Source: CAKZSB01 sp964573105 (lineage in GTDB: Bacteria > Pseudomonadota > Gammaproteobacteria > Granulosicoccales > Granulosicoccaceae). From it: 64,000 nucleotides of DNA. The notes beneath the pieces were generated by a model, which was not told the DNA's origin, made no database searches, and worked only from the letters and a program-made list of their open reading frames with translations. Both the position numbers and the translations under genes were made by a program. This document shows, one piece after another, positions 53,132-61,140 of the stretch (position 1 is the stretch's first letter; every line of letters starts with the position of its first letter). The DNA is taken from contig CAZNIS010000023.1 in NCBI GenBank assembly GCA_964573105.1, positions 1-64,000 of the forward strand. Direction: 5' to 3'.

Positions 53132-53242
53132 TGGCCGAGGGCATTGCCTGAGCGTGAATTTGTCGCCTCCGACAGCTGCCCAGCCACAACGTTCAGTGTT
53201 ACCATGGCCGGCTCCCAACCACGACCAGTCGAGTTTGTACGC

Positions 53243-53602
53243 ATGGCATTTCAAGTAGACGGAAAACTGCACAAAGTCTTTGATACTGAACAAAAATCGG
53301 CCAATTTTCGGGCCCGTGAGTTCGTTATCGAAGTGGCCGACGGCAAGTATCCGCAGATGGTGAAGTTTCAGCTCACACAGGACAAATGCGAGCTGATCGA
53401 CAACCACAACGAGGGCGAGGATCTGACCGTTCACTTCGATCTGCGCGGCCGCGAGTGGAATGGTCGCTACTTCACCAACCTGAACGCCTGGCGCATTGAA
53501 GCGGCCACCAGCAATGCCGGTGAAAGCGCGTCACAACCCGCTGCAGCCGCACCTGCGGCAACCCCGGCAGGGGACGAATTCATGGACGACGTGCCTTTCT
53601 AG
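53243..53602 (+). CDS. DUF3127 OB-fold protein with SSB-like acidic tip
   Basis: A 119-residue protein. The core (KLHKVFDTEQKSANFRAREF, then YPQMVKFQLTQDKCELID and the LRGREWNGRYFTNLNAWRIE region) matches DUF3127, a family best known from Bacteroidetes and thought to resemble single-stranded DNA-binding proteins. An Ala/Pro-rich linker follows and the protein ends EFMDDVPF, much like the DDDIPF tip by which SSB recruits repair and replication proteins. It probably binds single-stranded DNA or RNA. The ATG at 53243 is chosen; the frame opens at 53144. Confidence 0.85.
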   Translation: MAFQVDGKLHKVFDTEQKSANFRAREFVIEVADGKYPQMVKFQLTQDKCELIDNHNEGEDLTVHFDLRGREWNGRYFTNLNAWRIEAATSNAGESASQPAAAAPAATPAGDEFMDDVPF

Positions 53603-53620
53603 GCGGTTGCGTTGTAGCGC

Positions 53621-53641
53621 GGCCACCCTGATCGGGTGGCC
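53621..53641 (+). terminator. hairpin after the DUF3127 gene
   Basis: GGCCACCC-TGATC-GGGTGGCC is a perfect 8-bp stem with a 5-base loop, 19 bases after the DUF3127 stop. The following ATAGGTTAG has no U-tract, so efficiency is uncertain. Confidence 0.6.
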
Positions 53642-53795
53642 ATAGGTTAGGCGATCATCCTGCCAGATAGCGGGCAGCAGGCCACTACACGAATGATCAG
53701 GATCGCCTCGGCGGAGTCGGCGTGCCCCGTGTCCTGGTGGCTCGTCCTCAACACGGTGGCATGGTGGAGTTGCCGGCTGTCACCCTCGACCAGAG

Positions 53796-54299
53796 TTGGC
53801 TCTTCGGCAAGAAGCGCAGCACCGGCTGGCGGCAGAGTCACTGGATTATGAGAGTGACTACTTCGACATCGTTATCGCACGGGACATACTTCACCACGTT
53901 CAAATAGACGAGGCGATGGCTGAAATTCGTCGAGTGTTGAAGAAAAACGGTACTTTCTGTTTCAACGAAATTTACAGTCACACGATTGCCGATCGGATTC
54001 GGCGTTCGAAGTTTGTCGACCAATGGTTATACCCTCGAATGATCAGGTTCGTCTATCAGCAAGACAAGCCGTACATCACCGAGGACGAAGAGAAACTCAC
54101 GGAAAAGAACGTTAACTACCTGTTGTCGGAGTTGGGCAGTACCGAGTGCAGGAAATACTTCAACTTTTTTCTGACCAGAATCATCCCCGAAAAATGGGTT
54201 GCATTGAACAAGCTTGATCAGGCTCTGCTGCGCTTGTTTTCCTTTGCCGCTCCGCTGTTGGGCAGTCGCGTCCTGGTTGGCGGCTCAATCGAGAAGTAG
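53796..54299 (+). pseudogene. SAM-dependent methyltransferase, N-terminally truncated
   Basis: The frame encodes the second half of a class I methyltransferase: DYFDIVIARDILHHVQIDEAMAEI and RRVLKKNGTFCFNEIY, followed by a C-terminal helical part. The SAM-binding glycine loop that should precede it is missing. In the upstream 190 bases no frame restores it. The remaining gene is lower in GC than its neighbours. It is probably a relic of a larger gene; expression is doubtful. Confidence 0.65.
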
Positions 54300-54424
54300 C
54301 ACCCGGTCAAACGCCAACTAAGTGAGCCCGAGACTGAAAGTAGTTAGATCCGGCCGCCGTGTCATATCATGGCGGTCGTCTCCGGTTCGCGATCAGACAA
54401 ATCTCAGGGATCGACAGAGGCGTG

Positions 54425-54649
54425 TCAGTCACCTAATCGCGTTAGTCGCTGCAGCTTGTGCTGATCATCGAACTCAATCTCAAATCGACCGCGAATGCCG
54501 GTATGGCTGACATAGGGCCGCAACTCGGCGGCCGGGAACTGCAGTTGTCGGCCCGACTCGGTGACTGTCAGCACTGATGCGGCGGTGCCGCGATAAAACT
54601 GCAAATACTCTTCAGCAGATATGTTCAGTGTGAATGTGAGCTTGGGCAT
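54425..54649 (-). CDS. DUF2835 family protein
   Basis: A 74-residue protein matching the gammaproteobacterial DUF2835 family: LTFTLNISAEEYLQFYRGTA, VQFPA-type LQFPAAELRPYVSH and GIRGRFEIEFD. Function unknown; small, cytosolic, probably PilZ- or OB-like beta-rich. The ATG at 54649 gives the family start, five codons inside the open frame. Confidence 0.85.
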   Translation of the reverse strand: MPKLTFTLNISAEEYLQFYRGTAASVLTVTESGRQLQFPAAELRPYVSHTGIRGRFEIEFDDQHKLQRLTRLGD

Positions 54650-54794
54650 GAGTGCTGTCCGCATTGGCAGTGTTGGTCATACCGCAGGTTCCAGTACTTG
54701 ATTCCCGACCCACTGCTACCGTTTTCTCTGTATCCAAGTATAGAGTGTTTTGCAGTTGTCCGGCCCTTGTGATCGTTATACGGCCGGGTGATTG

Positions 54795-55823
54795 TCAATT
54801 GAAGGGCGGATTCTTGCCAGAGACGAAGTAATCGCTGGCCAGTGCCCGATTAAATTCGGTGAGCCCTGTGTTGTGTGAGTCAGTTAAAGACCAGCTCAAC
54901 TCCTTGTTCACGTTGAACAGAGTCAATGCGCGAATGGCGGGAAAATCATTCTGTAAAGACAGCATCATGTCGGCGATCCACTGACCCTTGTCGTAGGCGG
55001 CATCACTGTCGTCGCCAAACTGTCCGCGATTTTGATCGGGCAGGTCGGCCGGTTCTGTCGTACCGGTCTCGGCAATCATGATCGGTTTGTCCGGATAGTG
55101 GGTGATCAATGTCTGGTAGGTACCTGAAAATATTTCGTTGAAGGATTTCCAGTGCGACCACGCATAGTTGCTACCCCAGTTGTAGCCGTCTATGGCGGTC
55201 CAGTCGACAAATCGGTCACCGGGATAATACTTTGTGATGTTCTGGTGTCGATCGACGCTGACATTGTTTGCGCACCAGATCCAGTCAACGTACCGGTTTG
55301 CACCACGGCGTTCGAATCGTCGGTGAATTCTGCGCCACGCCCGTTTCAGTTGTCCAGGCTTCCCGCTGTAGGAATACCAGTTGCCGTTAAACTCATGGGC
55401 AAAGCGTAGCAGGATGCGTTTGTTCTGGTTAGCATAATCGTGGCGTTGTGCCCAGGCAAGCAGGCCATCCGCCCAGTCGTCGATGTACTGATCCCAGTCA
55501 CCGGCGATAATCTCGGGCAGCAGATTGTCACTGCGGCGGCTGGAGTCGATCGGCATCCAGCTGATCATCGGTATTGCCCCCTCGGCTGCGATGTTGCTGC
55601 TCTGTATCGACAACTGATGCCAGCTGTGGGCAAAACCGGTAAATATATTGACGTGGCCGATGTCCTTTACCAGCGCATCGTTGAGCTGGCTGATTCGGCT
55701 GCGCGACCAGCCATCGGCGGGAACGTAGGCGCCAACCATCACTTGCGCCGATGCGTTGGGGGCCAGAAGACTCATCGAGATTCCAAGTCCACAAATACTG
55801 CTCAATACTGATTTCCTGTTCAT
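54795..55823 (-). CDS. secreted glycoside hydrolase, family 26-like
   Basis: A 342-residue protein with a signal peptide (cleavage near NASA-QVM) and a TIM-barrel glycosidase. RFAHEFNGNWYSYSG carries the probable acid/base Glu, and MIAETGTTEP the nucleophile Glu, the arrangement of GH26 mannanases and endoglucanases. DWTAIDGYNWG is also typical. It could cut a beta-linked polymer such as the cell's own exopolysaccharide or environmental mannan/glucan; the target is not determinable. Confidence 0.85.
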   Translation of the reverse strand: MNRKSVLSSICGLGISMSLLAPNASAQVMVGAYVPADGWSRSRISQLNDALVKDIGHVNIFTGFAHSWHQLSIQSSNIAAEGAIPMISWMPIDSSRRSDNLLPEIIAGDWDQYIDDWADGLLAWAQRHDYANQNKRILLRFAHEFNGNWYSYSGKPGQLKRAWRRIHRRFERRGANRYVDWIWCANNVSVDRHQNITKYYPGDRFVDWTAIDGYNWGSNYAWSHWKSFNEIFSGTYQTLITHYPDKPIMIAETGTTEPADLPDQNRGQFGDDSDAAYDKGQWIADMMLSLQNDFPAIRALTLFNVNKELSWSLTDSHNTGLTEFNRALASDYFVSGKNPPFN

Positions 55824-55943
55824 GCCCGGAGTTTTTCACCGGCATGAATTCTCCGTTGCGACCTGTTTCCCCTGATAGGAGAAACCTTTGCGATACGGCT
55901 CTAGCTTTTTAACGGCCTGGTCGTTTTTTGCCAACCGGGTTTA

Positions 55944-56609
55944 CTATCCGCCGCTGATCGCACCCCACAGTAACTCGGCGATCCTGACATAGGCGTTCGA
56001 CAGCGAGCCGGATCGAAAAAACTGAATCACCTCAGCGGGGCTGCCAACGAAGGGCCGCAGGACCCAGGCCAGTTGAATGCCCACAAACGAGTAGATGACA
56101 ATCCAGACCCACAGCATGGCAGCGTGGCGGCGGTTGCGGTAGATCAGTGCGCGATACGACTGCCGCATCGCGTACTGGCCAGCGAAGCTCGCAGTCATGA
56201 ACACCATCGAGTTAAACAGCAAAGCGAGTTTGTAGTCGCGGATTGAGAAATACCAGAACGCTGTCAGTGGGGCCAGCGAGGCAAGCGCGATGACGACCAC
56301 GCACTGACACGACAACAGGAGCCGAAAGACGGTTTTCAGGTCATTACCCAGTCCTGCAAGGTGGTTTGCCACCGCGAAGCTCGGCCAGCTGATCGCAAAC
56401 GTAACCAGCAGTAACAAGGGTACCTTTGCGGCTGTGTAGAGCAGATGCAGCCATCGCTCTGGCCCCATGCCGGCATAGCTGCCCATTGTGGCGCCGTACA
56501 AGACACCAAGGCTGACGATCAGCATCAGTGAGTTGGTCGCAAGAGCTGAATGTCCGGGCGCGAGCTTGCCCCGTAAGTGCGCATCGACAGTGGCGATGAG
56601 AATCTTCAA
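55944..56609 (-). CDS. conserved multi-pass membrane protein (paralogue A)
   Basis: A 221-residue protein with about six membrane segments. The last part contains GIQLAWVLRPFVGSPAEVIQFF, a motif shared with the upstream neighbour (SQLGWVLRPFIGNPDMAFTWF). The two proteins are clearly related and overlap by four bases (56606-56609), suggesting a hetero-oligomeric membrane complex. Function unknown. Confidence 0.8.
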   Translation of the reverse strand: MKILIATVDAHLRGKLAPGHSALATNSLMLIVSLGVLYGATMGSYAGMGPERWLHLLYTAAKVPLLLLVTFAISWPSFAVANHLAGLGNDLKTVFRLLLSCQCVVVIALASLAPLTAFWYFSIRDYKLALLFNSMVFMTASFAGQYAMRQSYRALIYRNRRHAAMLWVWIVIYSFVGIQLAWVLRPFVGSPAEVIQFFRSGSLSNAYVRIAELLWGAISGG

Positions 56610-57448
56610 TGGCCCAGCAATCTTGAAATAATGTCCACCAGCGCCAGAAAGATGTTCGAGTCGCGGCTGCGGAACCAGGTGAACGCCATGTCCGGGTTGC
56701 CGATGAACGGGCGCAACACCCAGCCCAGTTGCGAGCCGACCATGCAGAAGGCAAGGATCCAGATGCGAAAGATGATCTTTGCCGGAAGGCTGGTTGACAG
56801 TTGGGTTTCTGCGAACGTGGCGGCTTCTTCTGCTGACGTTGTTTTAATTGCATCGGGTGGCGGGTTCGCGCCGCCCGGCAAGACCTGATCAGACAGATCA
56901 CGTATGACTGGCAACAGCCAGGCAAGGCCTAACCCGCCTGCGATTGCGAACATCAGCACGTTGAACATCTGCATAAACGGGTAGTTGATCGTGCTGACCG
57001 AGAAAAAGGCCACGATTGGACCAAGTGATGCCAGTACAGTCAGATTGATCGCCAGCAATGTAATCATCAATCGCACAAAAGCATGAAAGTTCAGCCGAGT
57101 GCCAACCAGAGTGCTGAATACATAGAGCGATGGAAAGGTGACGAGAATGGTCAGCGCGTATAGCAACGGCACCTTGAGCATGGATGCAAGCACTTGCAGC
57201 CAGCGATCGGTACTGCTTGCCCCATCCGGTGTCAGCGGCTTGAACAGCGAATAGCTGCCCATGCACAGGCCATAGAACATGGCGAGCACGATCAGTATCA
57301 ACAGCATATTGGCCATCGAAAAATCAGCCAGGTTGTCGGATCGCGACGGGCTGTCTGAACTTACTTCGCGTTGCCTGAAGCCGGCCGTGCGAAGTACGCG
57401 ATCCAGTGACCTTAGATCCAGTATCAACACGATAGAAAATCTCCGCAT
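56606..57448 (-). CDS. conserved multi-pass membrane protein (paralogue B)
   Basis: A 280-residue paralogue of the next gene, with about six membrane segments (MLLILIVLAMFYGLCMGSYS near the start). A polar insert (about 190-225) occurs before the last helix and the SQLGWVLRPFIGNPD motif. The N-terminal 40 residues are polar. It is transcribed leftward just after the small gene at 57477. One CTTTG-N5-CAAAG palindrome lies about 140 bases upstream of its start. Confidence 0.8.
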   Translation of the reverse strand: MRRFSIVLILDLRSLDRVLRTAGFRQREVSSDSPSRSDNLADFSMANMLLILIVLAMFYGLCMGSYSLFKPLTPDGASSTDRWLQVLASMLKVPLLYALTILVTFPSLYVFSTLVGTRLNFHAFVRLMITLLAINLTVLASLGPIVAFFSVSTINYPFMQMFNVLMFAIAGGLGLAWLLPVIRDLSDQVLPGGANPPPDAIKTTSAEEAATFAETQLSTSLPAKIIFRIWILAFCMVGSQLGWVLRPFIGNPDMAFTWFRSRDSNIFLALVDIISRLLGH

Positions 57449-57476
57449 CGATTTTGATCATCGCTAATGCGCAGGC

Positions 57477-57734
57477 TCATGAGTCTGATTCTCTGGATGA
57501 TTCTCTCGCCTCACTCACTGCAGTGCCGGCAAGCTCACCAGCTGATTGTCGATTCAGATCGAATGTGATCTGCTGGTTGATGCCCATGCTTTGTAATGCA
57601 AAGTTAATGTGCATGAAAAGGCCAGTCGGCAAACGGGTATCTCTACCGTGATGCATTCCTAGGCTCACCGATTGTCTAAACCCGCCTATCGCAAGAGTAG
57701 TGTTGATGCGTTTTTGTTTGTTTTCCGAAGTCAT
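57477..57734 (-). CDS. small protein of unknown function under palindrome control
   Basis: An 85-residue frame starting MTSENKQKRINTTLAIGG, with GGAG eight bases before the ATG, which is a strong translation signal. No membrane segment or recognised domain. The middle (GMHHGRDTRLPTGLFMHINF) is His/Arg-rich and the tail is Ser/Glu-rich. It is followed 28 bases later by the paired membrane-protein genes, so it may be their first operon partner. A CTTTG-N5-CAAAG palindrome lies 47-61 bases upstream and another lies inside the gene. Confidence 0.55.
   Translation of the reverse strand: MTSENKQKRINTTLAIGGFRQSVSLGMHHGRDTRLPTGLFMHINFALQSMGINQQITFDLNRQSAGELAGTAVSEARESSRESDS
57589..57603. promoter_or_regulatory. 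palindrome CTTTG-TAATG-CAAAG, copy 1
   Basis: A perfect 5+5 inverted repeat with a 5-base centre, within the small gene and about 140 bases upstream of the membrane-protein gene starting at 57448. Same geometry as three other copies around the winged-helix regulator. Confidence 0.6.
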
Positions 57735-57780
57735 CGTAATCGCTCCAAAACGTTGAGAGTGGGCTATTCTAGTTGCATAA

Positions 57781-57795
57781 CTTTGCAAAGCAAAG
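57781..57795. promoter_or_regulatory. palindrome CTTTG-CAAAG-CAAAG, copy 2
   Basis: Perfect half-sites with identical spacing, flanked by A and T to give ACTTTG-N5-CAAAGT. It is 47-61 bases upstream of the start at 57734, a normal operator position for leftward transcription. Confidence 0.65.
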
Positions 57796-57867
57796 TAAAT
57801 TGTGTCACAGAGTTAATGGGATGAGAATCCAGTCGACAGTTCGGCGTCGGTCCGTGGAAATTCGTTA

Positions 57868-57882
57868 CTTTGTAATGTAAAG
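57868..57882. promoter_or_regulatory. palindrome CTTTG-TAATG-TAAAG, copy 3
   Basis: One mismatch in the right half-site, with the same A...T flanks and the same TAATG centre as copy 1. It lies 61-75 bases upstream of the membrane-protein/regulator operon starting at 57943, consistent with autoregulation. Confidence 0.65.
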
Positions 57883-57942
57883 TCCTTTGCCTTGCCGCCA
57901 ACTGATGAACGAACGGCGCTCACGTCACGCGGAAAAATTGAT

Positions 57943-58554
57943 ATGCATGAACTGGACAGGGCACTGGAGCAGATCGGTGATATACGATCAAGGCTCGTCG
58001 CAGGGACAACATTTCAGGGTTTTGGCCCGGCCGTTATCGCCACGACTGGCCTGCTCGCACTATCGCTGGGTATTGCGCAAACGTTGTTGCCAGGGTGGTT
58101 GGCGGCCAGCAACACGATTTATCTGCTCGCCTGGCTTGCACTTGCCGTCGCGTGCACGACGCTGGTGGCGGTTGAGATGACAGTGCGCAGTCGTCGCCTG
58201 CATGGCGGTCTATCCGATGCCATGCTGGTACAGGCGGTAGAGCAATTCGTCCCCGCAGCGGCTGCCGGCGTCGTGCTCACCGGGGTGATCTTTCGCTTTG
58301 CCCCTGAGCTGCAATGGATGTTGCCAGGGCTGTGGCAACTGTTTGTGGCGCTCGGCCTGTTTGCCGCGGCGCGTATGCTCGTCAAATCCATCAAACTGAT
58401 CGCGGCATGGTACTTTGTATCGGCGTTTTTGGTACTGGTGTTGTGTCACCATCAGCCGCATTTGTCACCCTGGGTGATGGCAGGGCCGTTTTGTATCGGG
58501 CAGATTGCTGCGGCGATTTGCCTTAAATACTCCGGTGATTCTGCGCATGCGTGA
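57943..58554 (+). CDS. membrane protein cotranscribed with a winged-helix regulator
   Basis: A 203-residue protein with a short N-terminal helix (MHELDRALEQIGDIRSRLVA) and about six membrane segments. Members of this kind commonly precede a PF13601-type regulator. The ATG at 57943, with GGAA nine bases upstream, is preferred over a TTG at 57892. Its stop overlaps the regulator start by eight bases. It may sense membrane or envelope state for the regulator; that is inference. Confidence 0.78.
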   Translation: MHELDRALEQIGDIRSRLVAGTTFQGFGPAVIATTGLLALSLGIAQTLLPGWLAASNTIYLLAWLALAVACTTLVAVEMTVRSRRLHGGLSDAMLVQAVEQFVPAAAAGVVLTGVIFRFAPELQWMLPGLWQLFVALGLFAAARMLVKSIKLIAAWYFVSAFLVLVLCHHQPHLSPWVMAGPFCIGQIAAAICLKYSGDSAHA

Positions 58555-58918
58555 TTCAGATTCGGTGGCGCGCTATGCCTACGACGGGCTGGACCGTGTG
58601 ATTCACGAAAAGGCCCGGCTGGGAATTCTTAGTTCACTGGTTGGCCGAAAAGAGGGCTTGAGCTTTGCAGAACTCAAGCGCTTGTGTGACTTGACGGACG
58701 GCAATCTGAGCCGACACCTGGGCGTGTTGCAGGAAGCCGGATTGGTCTCGGTAGAAAAGGGCTATGAAGGTAACCGGCCGCACACTTCCTGCCGACTGAC
58801 TCCAGGCGGTCGCAAACGATTTCTGGATTATCTGGATTTGCTCGAACAGATTGTGAAGGATGCTGCTGAATCGTCAGCGCAGAGCAAAAACGTTCGCAGA
58901 AAACCGCAAACCAACTAA
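58547..58918 (+). CDS. winged helix-turn-helix transcriptional regulator (PF13601-like)
   Basis: A 123-residue DNA-binding protein. It shows VIHEKARLGILSSLV, LSFAELKRLCDLTDGNLSRHL (helix-turn-helix), LQEAGLVSVEKGYEG (wing) and CRLTPGGRKRFLDYLDLLEQ, the pattern of the winged-helix DNA-binding family related to MarR/ArsR. A likely dimer, it is the best candidate to bind the four CTTTG-N5-CAAAG palindromes in the surrounding 1.4 kb. The ATG at 58547 is chosen, overlapping the membrane-protein gene. Confidence 0.88.
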   Translation: MRDSDSVARYAYDGLDRVIHEKARLGILSSLVGRKEGLSFAELKRLCDLTDGNLSRHLGVLQEAGLVSVEKGYEGNRPHTSCRLTPGGRKRFLDYLDLLEQIVKDAAESSAQSKNVRRKPQTN

Positions 58919-58981
58919 CACAACGTCCGCTGCAACGCTTTTTCATGAAACGACTGCATAGGGTAAAGATCTGCGCGTTTA

Positions 58982-58996
58982 CTTAGTATTGCAAAG
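58982..58996. promoter_or_regulatory. palindrome CTTAG-TATTG-CAAAG, copy 4
   Basis: One mismatch in the left half-site, with the same spacing and A...T flanks as copies 2 and 3. It lies about 100 bases upstream of the GTG at 59093, so the truncated corrinoid-domain gene may once have been part of the same regulon. Confidence 0.55.
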
Positions 58997-59092
58997 TTAA
59001 GGTGGTAAATGCGTTTTCAAGGGGTTTTTTGCCATTGTTCATGCAGCTGCGATACGTATCCGAAAAAGATTGATGATAATGGGAGAATGCTA

Positions 59093-59488
59093 GTGAGAGT
59101 ACTTTGTATGACACTTGCCAACAAGGCGCTGGATAACGACTCGTTCCTGCCTTTGGAATTACTTGCCGCCTGTGCTGATATGATTGATGCCGGGCTGGAT
59201 GTCCACTGGATTGATGAACCCGTCAGGCTCGACAACGAACAGCGGCTGATTGAACAGGCCCGTGTGCTCGATCCGGATGTGGTGTTTTTTTGTTGTCAGA
59301 GTGCGGCTATGCGCCCGGTGATGGTCCAACTATCAATCAGCACTGGCAGCCGACTGGGCAATGACTTTGTCAACACGGGTGCACTGTATCCGCTGGCAAA
59401 CTGGCGCGATGCGTTACCGATAAATTCGATACACGGGAAAGAGACCCAACTCTTAGGCAGGCGTCGCATGCAGTCGGGTTGTAGTTGA
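59093..59488 (+). pseudogene. B12-binding-domain-like protein, truncated
   Basis: The 131-residue frame begins MRVLCMTLANKALDNDSFLP and resembles the N-terminal cobalamin-binding Rossmann domain of B12-dependent radical SAM proteins (LELLAACADMIDAGLDVHWI, then DPDVVFFCCQSAAMRPVM). No radical SAM CxxxCxxC domain follows and the last 45 residues do not continue the fold. The GTG at 59093 has GGGAGA upstream. It is likely a 3'-truncated remnant; the family assignment is tentative. Confidence 0.45.
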
Positions 59489-59539
59489 ATTCGGCGCAAC
59501 TCGTGTTCGCCGCCGGCAAGCGCGATCCTGTACGGGAGT

Positions 59540-59905
59540 GTGAAATTGTCCGATTCAAGCCATATCAGCTATCAATTGACTATTGAATTATCGAAAGCCA
59601 GCCGAATAACCATCGGAAAATTCGGCACATTCGAATTTGTGGCGGGGCAGTACGTTTACACCGGATCAGCGCGCCGCAATCTCGAGGCGAGAATCGCTCG
59701 CCACCTGCGGCGGGAAAAAACGCTGCGCTGGCATATCGACTATCTGTTGGCCAGTCGCTACGCGGCGGTGACGCAGGTGATTCGCAGTAGCGAACCCGAA
59801 TGCACACTCAATCAGGCGGTCGATGGCACTATTGCGGTGGCTGGTTTTGGCGCGTCCGATTGTACCCGCGGCTGCGGCAGCCACTTAAAGCTTTGTAACG
59901 GGTAA
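59540..59905 (+). CDS. GIY-YIG/DUF123 family protein
   Basis: A 121-residue protein of the small GIY-YIG-like DUF123 group. It shows EFVAGQYVYTGSARRNLEARI and the conserved HLRREKTLRWHIDYLLAS. Arg and Tyr residues of the nuclease core are in place. It probably acts on branched or damaged nucleic acid, though activity of the family is little studied. The start may be GTG 59540 or TTG 59546; the latter has better spacing from GGAG. Confidence 0.82.
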   Translation: MKLSDSSHISYQLTIELSKASRITIGKFGTFEFVAGQYVYTGSARRNLEARIARHLRREKTLRWHIDYLLASRYAAVTQVIRSSEPECTLNQAVDGTIAVAGFGASDCTRGCGSHLKLCNG

Positions 59906-59906
59906 G

Positions 59907-60998
59907 TCAAGGCTGCTGTTGGTGNNNNNNNNNNNNNNNNNNNNNNNNNNNNNNNNNNNNNNNNNNNNNNNNNNNNNNNNNNNNNNNNNNNNNNNNNNNN
60001 NNNNNNNNNNNNNNNNNNNNNNNNGCCGGTGTGATCATCGGCGTGTCCCACGCGTCTGCCAGTTGCGCTGCCGCCTGCATCACCCGCCGGTGGCAATACT
60101 GTTGTGCAGTTTCGTCGCGCTCCGAGCGCCAGCGCTGTAAATAGTCCATGGCGGTTGGCACTGCCAGCATCGCGCTGTAGTCTCGCGTGCCGGTGAATCG
60201 CGCCTCTTCATGCAAACCCTGCTGCCACTTCCAGCTTGTGATCGGGTGTCCGGTGTCTTGCATCAGGTCGGTGTTAGCCGCTACCAGCACGGTGGCGGTG
60301 GACGGCGCAAACCCCCATTTGTGCAGGTTAGAGAAAAACCAGTCCGCGCCAATGTCATCCAGCGAGACCGACGTCGAGCCGACTGAGTGAGCGCCATCGA
60401 CGGCGATCTCTATATCCGCGGTACCGTGCTCGCGGCACAGTGACACCAGCTCGACGATTGGCAGCAGCATCGCCGGTTGTGACGATATGTGATCCAGAAA
60501 AGCAAAGCGCGGGGCCTGACCGTTTGCCGTTAGCGCGAGCAATCCATCGCGCAGCGCGGTGATAATTTGCTCGGCACTAATGGCTGGAAACGGCATTGGA
60601 ATTATCTCCAGGCGCGCGCCGACGCCCTCACAGTACTCGCGTAGAATATTGATGCAGGCGCGATAGGCGATCGATGGCACCAGGATGGTGTCACCGGGTT
60701 GAATCCTTTTTGCCCAGCGTCGGGCGATGGTCACCGTGGCGACAGTCGCGTTCTCGACCAGGCAGACTTGCTCCGGCACAATATTCGCGCCGCCCAGCAA
60801 CGGGATGACACTGGTGCCGGCACGGCGCATCATTTCATCGAGCGCGCCGCTGAAATAGAACTCATCGGGTTGTGCCAGGCTCTGTTCACGGGTGTGTCGC
60901 TGGTGTGCGAGTACCGAGGCGGGGCAGGCGCCGAAAGAGCCGTGATTCAGGCGGGCGACACCCGGTTTGTGGTGTGCAAAATCTTTGCTGTCGTGCAT
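59907..60998 (-). CDS. class V aminotransferase-family protein, interrupted by assembly gap
   Basis: PLP-dependent enzyme of the isopenicillin-N-epimerase/cysteine-desulfurase-like group. It has LNHGSFGACPASVLAHQ at the start, the ENATVATVTIARRWAKRI block, VDGAHSVGS (Asp for the PLP pyridine) and SNLHKWGFAP (PLP Lys). Its C-terminal part falls in the 100-N gap, so the end and true stop are unknown; the six codons left of the gap may not belong to it. The ATG at 60998 is chosen; the open frame extends to 61100. Confidence 0.82.
   Translation of the reverse strand: MHDSKDFAHHKPGVARLNHGSFGACPASVLAHQRHTREQSLAQPDEFYFSGALDEMMRRAGTSVIPLLGGANIVPEQVCLVENATVATVTIARRWAKRIQPGDTILVPSIAYRACINILREYCEGVGARLEIIPMPFPAISAEQIITALRDGLLALTANGQAPRFAFLDHISSQPAMLLPIVELVSLCREHGTADIEIAVDGAHSVGSTSVSLDDIGADWFFSNLHKWGFAPSTATVLVAANTDLMQDTGHPITSWKWQQGLHEEARFTGTRDYSAMLAVPTAMDYLQRWRSERDETAQQYCHRRVMQAAAQLADAWDTPMITPXXXXXXXXXXXXXXXXXXXXXXXXXXXXXXXXXXHQQQP
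59925..60024. other. assembly gap (100 N)
   Basis: Exactly 100 undetermined bases, the conventional placeholder length, so the real distance is unknown. It removes the C-terminal coding region of the class V aminotransferase. Nearby coordinates to the left are therefore not reliably linked to those on the right. Confidence 0.99.
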
Positions 60999-61140
60999 GG
61001 AGGAAATTCTGCTCGGAGACTGGTCGAAGCATAACCAATAATTTACCCGATTGGGCTTGTGTTCCAGTGTCGCGGTGATTACTTTCGCGGCAGGGCACAT
61101 AGGCCGTACACTAGGCTTTGCGAATCACAGGAGGAAAAAG

